The notes under the pieces were generated by a model. That model saw only the letters and a list, made by a program, of their open reading frames with translations. It searched no databases and was not told the origin of the DNA. The position numbers and the translations under genes were made by a program. Positions 58,186 through 64,000 of a DNA stretch of 64,000 nt are shown here, piece after piece (the stretch's first letter is position 1; each line of letters begins with the position of its first letter). The DNA lies in NCBI RefSeq assembly GCF_002813295.1, contig NZ_PHUE01000001.1, forward strand, positions 1,178,001 through 1,242,000, read 5' to 3'. This DNA is from Flavobacterium sp. 5. GTDB taxonomy: Bacteria > Bacteroidota > Bacteroidia > Flavobacteriales > Flavobacteriaceae.

Positions 58186-58762
58186 TGTTTTTCGAACAAC
58201 AATTTGAAATAGTCTCAGGCAGTTTTTTTGCACTTTCCTCCTCCATCTTCAAAACTCTTTGCTCGGCAGCAGCTTTTCTATCTTTAGGATCGTTTATGTA
58301 GGAACAAGATCTTGAACCACTTTGTCCACAAGAAGAATAATCTATACCTGAAGTCCCACGAACTGTGTTTACATATTCATCACTTGGACCGTATTGTTGA
58401 GGAGCCACGCCAAATGACTCTCCACTTGCTTCTCTTTTTTCTTCAAAACGTGCTCTTGCCAATTGCCAAACACTAAGCCCTTTATTGGGGCCTTGTGCCA
58501 TAAAACGAGAAGACAAAATAGGCACACCACAACTCCCTTGATAACGGCAATCATTTTCACCTGGATGACAAAGTTCTTCAGTAGTTCCAAAAATTCCGCA
58601 GCCTCCTTGTCCTTTACAGGCATTTAAAGTGTGACACGGATGACCAACTGCTGTTGAACAATCTCCTTTTCCGGCACAATCATTATTTCCTGAATATCCC
58701 GCATTTTTACATGAATTAAGTCCCATGCACACATGAAGCTCTCTAGTTACTAATTCTGACAT
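58175..58762 (-). CDS. Cys-rich protein with repeated C-x5-C units, putative MNIO substrate
   Basis: 195 residues, 14 cysteines. Ten lie in the first 80 residues at 12, 18, 29, 35, 43, 49, 55, 65, 72 and 78, five successive pairs having exactly five residues between them (CMGLNSC, CAGKGDC, CHTLNAC, CKGQGGC, CRYQGSC). A middle region follows (KGLSVWQLARARFEEKREAS), then SSCGQSGSRSC (145, 153) and CC (188-189). There is no signal peptide. The gene sits between the ferritin-like gene (14-bp gap) and the MNIO gene (11-bp overlap), the place of a precursor in MNIO systems. The GNNDC and GxGxC words faintly recall DUF2282 bufferins, but no close family was recognised. It could instead be an iron-sulphur or metal-storage protein. 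Confidence 0.75.
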   Translation of the reverse strand: MSELVTRELHVCMGLNSCKNAGYSGNNDCAGKGDCSTAVGHPCHTLNACKGQGGCGIFGTTEELCHPGENDCRYQGSCGVPILSSRFMAQGPNKGLSVWQLARARFEEKREASGESFGVAPQQYGPSDEYVNTVRGTSGIDYSSCGQSGSRSCSYINDPKDRKAAAEQRVLKMEEESAKKLPETISNCCSKNNGK

Positions 58763-58776
58763 CTTTTTTATTTTTA

Positions 58777-60291
58777 TTAATGATTATGTGTATAAGGTGT
58801 ACTTGGTACTTTTGGCATATCGGCTACAATACTGTAATCCAATCCTACATCTGGTAAAGAAGGGAAATAATTTTCGCTCTTAATTGCCCAGCCCCAATTA
58901 GTAGGATCTGCTTTCGCCAACTGATCAACCAAACTCATAATTTGAGCTTTTGGTCTCAAGAAACTTTTCTCAAATGGAAAAGGTTCAAATGTTAAAGCAC
59001 CTTTATAAGCTTGATTACCTTTAGTATAGGTGTACTGATTGATTTGATTTCCTACACCACTCAAAAGCCAGATCATCGATTTATGAATACCATACATAAA
59101 TAAGTCATATTGAGTACTCTCATCTTTATAATAACATGTTTCAATCATTAAAAGAATATAAGCAAAAACCGCATTCCCCAATTCCGAACAAAGTGCCAGT
59201 GCAACATTACTAGAAGCCTGGTAATCTGCTGTTTTAGGATTGGCATCTGTATCGTAAACAAAATAGCTAAAGAAATCATCTAAGCCTCTAATTTTACTAA
59301 ACTTTTCCTGATAATGACCACCAAGACTATATGCTTCGAGGAATTTAGCAAAGTGTGCTACTTCTTTTCCTGTATCATCATAATCTCCTTCCCAAAACTC
59401 TACTTTGCCATCTATAACATCCATAGGTATTGGTATTTTATCCGCTCCCCAAATTAGAGTATGTTGTTTCTCCTTGCTTCTTCCTTCTCCTTGTTCTACA
59501 ATGCGTTCCAAAGCATCAACTGCCGAATGGGCATCGTACACCCCAACTAGTCCTCCACTATCATCACCATTTGCAAATTGTGGATTGTGATCTCTGTCAT
59601 AATGCACCGTATTCATTGAATTTTGAGAATAGAACGGTCTTGGACGTTCAGGGTTATCTGGAGGAAGCAATTGTGGTTTATAATTATATGGCCCTGGAAA
59701 GTCTTCTTTTACACATTCAATAATCATTTCATACAAACGACCAATCGTTTGATAATCAATTGTATTTAGTAATTGTTTCTCTGCATAAGGATCTACAAAC
59801 GGTTCAGGACTTTCTATTTGCAAAAAGGTAGTCAATTGGTTCAACGATAATTTTGCAGCATTAATTTGAAATTCAGGAATATGCCCGTCCAATTGTGTTG
59901 GAAACGACAATATTTTTCCAATCCCCATAAGATCTGGAGGCATTTGACAAACAGCTTGTTTTACATTACATGCCAAAGCCAAGTGCAGCATTTCTTCGAT
60001 AACAACACTCATAATTAAAGCGGCCGATTTATTTGAATAAACCAATACATCCAGCTTCAATTCTTGTGTTAATGCATCAATTTCTTCATCAGTTCGCTCA
60101 CCGGATTGTGAAAGTTGCTTATGAATTTTGGCGTACAACTTATCTTGATCCTGTGCTCTGTTTATCGAATAATAAGTAGATAAATATGTTGGAATAGTAG
60201 CAAGCTCAAGCGCAATTGCCTGTTGCATTACCTCCTTGATATTCTCTTTTGTTACCGCATTAGAAAGTGTAAAAAGTTTTTTGGTTTTCAT
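58777..60291 (-). CDS. Ferritin-like VioB/RebD-domain protein (iminophenylpyruvate dimer synthase type)
   Basis: 504 residues. The N-terminal part (about 15-270) is the ferritin-like domain shared with VioB-type proteins: AIALELATIPTYLSTYYSIN with Glu29, and SVVIEEMLHLALACNVKQAV with Glu99/100 and His103, a typical E...ExxH diiron pattern. The remainder (CSELGNAVFAYILLMIETCY, HKSMIWLLSGVGNQINQYTY) is helical and specific to this family. VioB and RebD couple two imines of tryptophan. This protein lacks the N-terminal half of those 1000-residue enzymes, so coupling is only a hypothesis. It is located between the amino-acid oxidase and the Cys-rich protein gene. A 9-bp hairpin lies in its leader. 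Confidence 0.78.
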   Translation of the reverse strand: MKTKKLFTLSNAVTKENIKEVMQQAIALELATIPTYLSTYYSINRAQDQDKLYAKIHKQLSQSGERTDEEIDALTQELKLDVLVYSNKSAALIMSVVIEEMLHLALACNVKQAVCQMPPDLMGIGKILSFPTQLDGHIPEFQINAAKLSLNQLTTFLQIESPEPFVDPYAEKQLLNTIDYQTIGRLYEMIIECVKEDFPGPYNYKPQLLPPDNPERPRPFYSQNSMNTVHYDRDHNPQFANGDDSGGLVGVYDAHSAVDALERIVEQGEGRSKEKQHTLIWGADKIPIPMDVIDGKVEFWEGDYDDTGKEVAHFAKFLEAYSLGGHYQEKFSKIRGLDDFFSYFVYDTDANPKTADYQASSNVALALCSELGNAVFAYILLMIETCYYKDESTQYDLFMYGIHKSMIWLLSGVGNQINQYTYTKGNQAYKGALTFEPFPFEKSFLRPKAQIMSLVDQLAKADPTNWGWAIKSENYFPSLPDVGLDYSIVADMPKVPSTPYTHNH

Positions 60292-60308
60292 GGATTTAAA
60301 ATTTGAAA

Positions 60309-60341
60309 GCAGACTAATATTTGTATAAGTATTTAGTCTGC
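60309..60341 (-). repeat. Inverted repeat in the leader of the ferritin-like gene
   Basis: GCAGACTAA (60309-60317) and TTAGTCTGC (60333-60341), perfect 9-bp arms around a 15-base AT-rich loop, 18 bp before the ATG of the ferritin-like gene (on its transcript). There is no U-run, so it is not a terminator; it may be an operator or an RNA-stability or translation-control hairpin. Confidence 0.6.
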
Positions 60342-60360
60342 CTTATTTTGGTTAAGTGAA

Positions 60361-62355
60361 TTATTCCGGAGAAATAAATGGGTAATGTTTTTGATCTATA
60401 ATTTCTTCGATACCAAAAAAATCATTCAGAACAGATTCGGCAGTACAAAATGCTCCTTCCACCCAAGCCTGATCATTTGAATAGGTTTCTCCAACTATAA
60501 AAATATCACAATCTGTTTTTGTAATAAGCTGTGATGGTTTTCTAATTTTTCTTTGCACATCGCCTAAACTATAGTGCGATTTATAGGCATGATAACCTGC
60601 ATTAAAAGGAGGAAGCGACCAGTCCATATATTTTGTTTCTAAAGGTTCAGGTACAGCAGAGTAATCCGTTTGCGGTCCAAAATGCAATGATGCCAATTGC
60701 GCGCGAAGCATTTTCACCATTACGGGTGTGGCTTCTCTTGGACCTTCTAATGGTTGTAAATCTCTGGACTCCGGAATTTCACGAGTTGCTTTTGGACCGA
60801 GTTCCAAAGCTTTCCAAAATGTTGCATATTGAATATCATCATAACTAGCAAGAATACCATATACTTTTTCTCCTTTTGCATTTCTAGCATTATCACCAAA
60901 ATAGACTACTTGTCGAATTGGCATATCTGTAATACTTGGACCAATTGTATCTAATTCGGCTACAGTTGCGATTTGTTTTTCTTGTTTAAAAGTCAGACGC
61001 TCCTGAATTGCATTTTCTACAGTGGCTATAAAACTAATTTTATCATTAAATGAATTACCAATAATACTGGGACTTTTTGCTAATTCTATTTCTTTAATAT
61101 AATCGGAAGGGAAATTCTCTTTCTTTAATTTGGCTATTCCTTCCAGTGTTAAAAAGTAACTCGTTAGCTTAGCAGGATAAGTTGGAGTACCATCTACAGT
61201 TTCTCTCCACCATGGCGTTTTGAAAAACATTCCTACTTTATAGGAAGGTTCCATAATTACAGACTCCAAATACAGCTGCACTTTTTCGTGATTTAATACA
61301 TCTAACCCTTCTTTATCACTATATCTACTTGCCTGAGCTACTAATTCTATGGCTGCTCTCGGCATTGCAAGAAATGCGGCATTACATATTTTACTTTCTG
61401 CAAGCTTGTCTGGATCTTGGCGGGTTCCTGTTGTAAAATATATACCTGCTTTAGTATGCAAAATAGAACGCAATCGAGTATTTGGAAAATAATTTAGAGT
61501 GATTCCTTTTTGTTTTGCTAGTTTTTCAACTTCTTCAAATAAGGTATCAAATAAGCTGGAATATCCTTTTACTAAGGTTTTGTATTCGGTTCCAGGAGTA
61601 AACTCATCATTGACATTAAACGACTGAGCACTATGGCTGTTTACTACGTTTGAACTATATCCATTACCATCAGCTAAATAACTAAAACCTTCTTGTCCAA
61701 GCATATCGTAACCAAGATTCCAATATCCGATTTCTTTTAGCAAATCTCCTTTTTGAAAGATAGAACTCTCAGGCATATCAATATTGATTTTTCCGTCTTC
61801 ATAAAATTTGCACCACTCTCTTCTAGTAACAGGTCCGGATGTTTGTGTGATCGCTACGGATTGTATTGTTGTAAATCCATCGTCTGGCGGAGCATCTTCA
61901 CCATAATTGTTTACATCATACGGTGCTGGCTGATTAGAATTAATATCTGATACATACATGTTTTTAGCACGCAAAGACATTAAGGGATCTGCAGATTCAT
62001 TAAATGGAATTGAATCTTTCTTAAGATTCAGTTTTTCTATAGTTTTAGTAACTACACGATGTCCTGCTCCCATAGGAGTACCGTCCCAATTAGAATATCT
62101 CATGCCTCCCAATTCCAGATAAGAATTGTCTTTATTGTCTTTATAATGCCATGTACAAACACGTGCGCCTGGTTCTCTCGTGCCTGGATTTTTCTTAGAG
62201 AAATCATATTTCCCCCAGTCGTAGAGTTCCAATACATCCCCTTTAACAAGCATTTTTTCATTTTTTTCGTGTTTGGATTTTCCTTCCAGTAATCTCCAGG
62301 CAGTATAGAGTCCTGCTGCACCTGCTCCAAAAATAGAGTATGTTTTTTTACTCAT
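60361..62355 (-). CDS. FAD-dependent L-amino-acid oxidase-like flavoprotein
   Basis: 664 residues, longer than VioA/RebO (about 420-470). The FAD site is YSIFGAGAAGLYTAWRLLEG (10-15 GAGAAG) with ELYDWGKYD after it. The GGMR motif of amine oxidases is in SYLELGGMRYSNWDG. The C-terminal FAD block is IFIVGETYSNDQAWVEGAFC, then TAESVLNDFF. Residues about 100-250 form a long insert (APYDVNNYGEDAPPDDGFTT) as in larger L-amino-acid oxidases. It is expected to oxidise an amino acid to its imine or 2-oxo acid with hydrogen peroxide as by-product. Beside a VioB-domain protein and a 2-oxo-acid decarboxylase this suggests conversion of an aromatic amino acid. There is no signal peptide. Confidence 0.82.
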   Translation of the reverse strand: MSKKTYSIFGAGAAGLYTAWRLLEGKSKHEKNEKMLVKGDVLELYDWGKYDFSKKNPGTREPGARVCTWHYKDNKDNSYLELGGMRYSNWDGTPMGAGHRVVTKTIEKLNLKKDSIPFNESADPLMSLRAKNMYVSDINSNQPAPYDVNNYGEDAPPDDGFTTIQSVAITQTSGPVTRREWCKFYEDGKINIDMPESSIFQKGDLLKEIGYWNLGYDMLGQEGFSYLADGNGYSSNVVNSHSAQSFNVNDEFTPGTEYKTLVKGYSSLFDTLFEEVEKLAKQKGITLNYFPNTRLRSILHTKAGIYFTTGTRQDPDKLAESKICNAAFLAMPRAAIELVAQASRYSDKEGLDVLNHEKVQLYLESVIMEPSYKVGMFFKTPWWRETVDGTPTYPAKLTSYFLTLEGIAKLKKENFPSDYIKEIELAKSPSIIGNSFNDKISFIATVENAIQERLTFKQEKQIATVAELDTIGPSITDMPIRQVVYFGDNARNAKGEKVYGILASYDDIQYATFWKALELGPKATREIPESRDLQPLEGPREATPVMVKMLRAQLASLHFGPQTDYSAVPEPLETKYMDWSLPPFNAGYHAYKSHYSLGDVQRKIRKPSQLITKTDCDIFIVGETYSNDQAWVEGAFCTAESVLNDFFGIEEIIDQKHYPFISPE

Positions 62356-62400
62356 GATCGTATGTTTTTAAGTTTTTTATCGTTTGATTTGTTATTGCTT

Positions 62401-64000
62401 TTATTCATTCCCCAGCCTTGCCATTTGCTGTGCCAGATCTTTTTGAGGAATTACAATTTCTACCAGAGTAGGGAGATTTGTTTTTTTCTTGAGCTTAAGA
62501 AGTGTTTCGTTTAATTCTGTAACGGTTTCGGCTCGGTAGCTGTTTGCCCCAAATGCCTTGGCAAGTGCTTGATAGTCCCATTTTGGAAGAATATCAAATT
62601 CATCAAACTTATGAGATGGTCCAGCCTTAAATGAGTCCATATCTACATAAACCTGTTCTATAGCATATACCCCGTTACTCATCACAAATATTACAGAGTT
62701 TATATTGTATTTTACCAGAGTCGAAAGTGATTGTGCAATCATCATAAAACCACCATCACCTGCTACAGTCCATGCCTGTTTACCGCTTCCAAGTTGAGCA
62801 CCAGAAGCAGCACCGGTTTCAAAACCAATGCACTGCCACGCTGCCGAAGAAATATAGGCATTCTTAGATAATCCGTAAATATTAGTAGCCACGTACATAG
62901 ATGAGCTTACGCCAAAAGTCATAACAATATCATCCAGCATTTTGTTCTTTTCTAAAAAAGATACCGTATTTTCAAAAAAACGGTTGAACGTTATTACTTC
63001 GGGTGTTTGATCATATTTTGGATCCGAGTTGGATCTCCAAGGCTCTGGAAATTTTGGCTGGGCTGGCGCCTTAGTTTTTAACGGATATACTTTTGATATT
63101 TTAAAACGCTCTATCAATGCTTTAATAAAATCTTTTAGGCTTACATTATTATACGTAAAATAACCAACCCGCATTTCTTGGGTCGTTGCCTGAATCATAT
63201 CCGAAAATTTATTTTCTACCAACCATAAATAATCATCTGTAATAATAGTTCCTAAAGATAAAATACAATCAGAAGCTTCAACCAGTTTGATAACTTCGGG
63301 GATAGATGCCTGATCCGAATACGTTCCAATAAATTTATCACCTTCTTCATCCAGTACCGTTTTCCCCAGTGAAGTTGTAGTGTACAACATCCCACTCACT
63401 TTGATAAGTTCCTCTAATTGACTAGATAAATTGTGTCTCAAGATTTCTACACCTGCAAGAATCAGAGGGGATTTTGCCTGACTAATCTGGGTCCAAGCCT
63501 GAGAAACAGCATTTTCAAGTGCTGCTGTTTCACTCTTTATTATTTGAGGTTTTAGTTTTTTATCAGAAGGTTTTGTACAAGGTTCCCCCCACACCTCTTT
63601 ATAGCATGCAATGTACACAGGGCGTTGGTGTGTAAGCGCTGCAATAATTAAATTATCAATTTTTTCTGGGGCATCGACAGAACTACTTAAGGTTTCGGCA
63701 GCAACTGTTACTCTTTCGTAAACTTCCTGATCTGCGTTGAGATTACCAGTAGAATGATGATACAATACATTGTACATACTCCCTATTTGTCGGGCATCTG
63801 CTCCAGGAGTAGCACTAATTACAACAACTGGACTGCGCTCTACATAAGCTCCCGCAATAGCATTCAATGCGCTAAAAGTACTTACCCCATATTGTAAAGA
63901 TACAGCCCCTAATCCTCGAGTACGTGCATAAGCATCTGCAGCATAAGAAGCGTCCAATTCGTTGGAAGTTCCAATAGTTTTAATTCCATCAAAATTTTCT
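62401..64000 (-). CDS. ThDP-dependent 2-oxo-acid decarboxylase (pyruvate/indolepyruvate decarboxylase family), 5' end beyond window
   Basis: At least 533 codons; the frame stays open to base 64000, so the true start and the first few tens of residues lie outside (the TTG at 63957 is internal). The visible N-terminus reads IGTSNELDASYAADAYARTR, the Glu-containing ThDP-activation motif of pyruvate decarboxylases. The middle FAD/nucleotide-like domain and the C-terminal ThDP-binding GDGGFMMIAQSLSTLVKYNI (with NG 20-plus residues later in MSNGVYAIEQ) follow. It decarboxylates pyruvate, phenylpyruvate or indolepyruvate to an aldehyde. It is 45 bp before the oxidase gene in the same direction, so it probably acts on that enzyme's 2-oxo-acid product. 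Confidence 0.85.
   Translation of the reverse strand, partial: ENFDGIKTIGTSNELDASYAADAYARTRGLGAVSLQYGVSTFSALNAIAGAYVERSPVVVISATPGADARQIGSMYNVLYHHSTGNLNADQEVYERVTVAAETLSSSVDAPEKIDNLIIAALTHQRPVYIACYKEVWGEPCTKPSDKKLKPQIIKSETAALENAVSQAWTQISQAKSPLILAGVEILRHNLSSQLEELIKVSGMLYTTTSLGKTVLDEEGDKFIGTYSDQASIPEVIKLVEASDCILSLGTIITDDYLWLVENKFSDMIQATTQEMRVGYFTYNNVSLKDFIKALIERFKISKVYPLKTKAPAQPKFPEPWRSNSDPKYDQTPEVITFNRFFENTVSFLEKNKMLDDIVMTFGVSSSMYVATNIYGLSKNAYISSAAWQCIGFETGAASGAQLGSGKQAWTVAGDGGFMMIAQSLSTLVKYNINSVIFVMSNGVYAIEQVYVDMDSFKAGPSHKFDEFDILPKWDYQALAKAFGANSYRAETVTELNETLLKLKKKTNLPTLVEIVIPQKDLAQQMARLGNE

Noticed and set aside
58369..58623. 84-codon frame inside the Cys-rich gene
   Set aside because: Out-of-frame shadow; the Cys-rich frame has the regular spacing, start and coupling to the MNIO gene.
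62401..63957. Start of the ThDP decarboxylase at 63957
   Set aside because: The frame continues to the window end with family sequence (IGTSNEL) and the codon at 63957 is an internal TTG.

Overview
The window is about one-third G+C and reads as a chromosome segment of a Bacteroidetes bacterium, most likely Flavobacterium. The genus call rests on a flexirubin/aryl-polyene pigment cluster with a tyrosine ammonia-lyase very like the one known from Flavobacterium johnsoniae, on promoters of the Bacteroidetes type (TTG, about 20 bases, TAnnTTTG), on weak or absent Shine-Dalgarno sites, and on a SusC/TonB-like barrel protein. No plasmid, phage, insertion sequence or CRISPR array was seen.

Layout. 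1-5 kb: an outer-membrane barrel protein (cut by the window edge), the ribosome GTPases der and era, a structured intergenic element, and two identical initiator tRNA genes. 5-13.6 kb: two membrane-anchored AraC-type regulators, a small barrel protein, msrA, an M13 metallopeptidase lipoprotein, an alpha/beta-hydrolase lipoprotein and truC. 13.8-19.8 kb: a minus-strand phosphorelay with a FIST (NosP-like) sensor, a kinase carrying an HNOBA domain (the partner domain of H-NOX nitric-oxide sensors), a second kinase, a free Hpt protein, a LytTR regulator and a CheY-like receiver. A broken reading frame inside this operon may be an H-NOX remnant. 20.5-24.2 kb: two orphan receivers and an arsenic operon with two matching ArsR boxes.

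24.7-49.2 kb: fabH and then the pigment cluster. It holds tyrosine ammonia-lyase (4-coumarate starter), an aryl/acyl-activating ligase, two acyl carrier proteins, four ketosynthase-family proteins (one without the active cysteine) plus a short ketosynthase-like protein, a ketoreductase, two hotdog dehydratases, a thioesterase, two acyltransferase activities, LolA and lipoprotein export helpers, an MMPL transporter, a phytoene-desaturase-like enzyme, a methyltransferase and a halogenase-like flavoprotein. The dialkylresorcinol genes darA and darB are not in the window.

49.6-56.3 kb: four consecutive transcription units (GH130 remnant plus glycosyltransferase, dps, mlaEFD, a 61-residue protein) each lie behind a copy of one 29-bp palindrome, TYATATAACTTT-N5-AAAGTTATATAA, which looks like the operator of an undescribed regulon.

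56.4-64 kb: a compact minus-strand operon that continues past the window edge: ThDP decarboxylase, FAD amino-acid oxidase, VioB-type ferritin-like protein, a 195-residue Cys-rich protein with repeated C-x5-C units, a DUF692 multinuclear iron oxidase (MNIO), and a DUF2063 partner. The last three form a likely peptide-modification (RiPP) system, and the first three resemble the start of bisindole pathways (VioA/VioB, RebO/RebD). Their combination is the best candidate here for an undescribed biosynthetic system.
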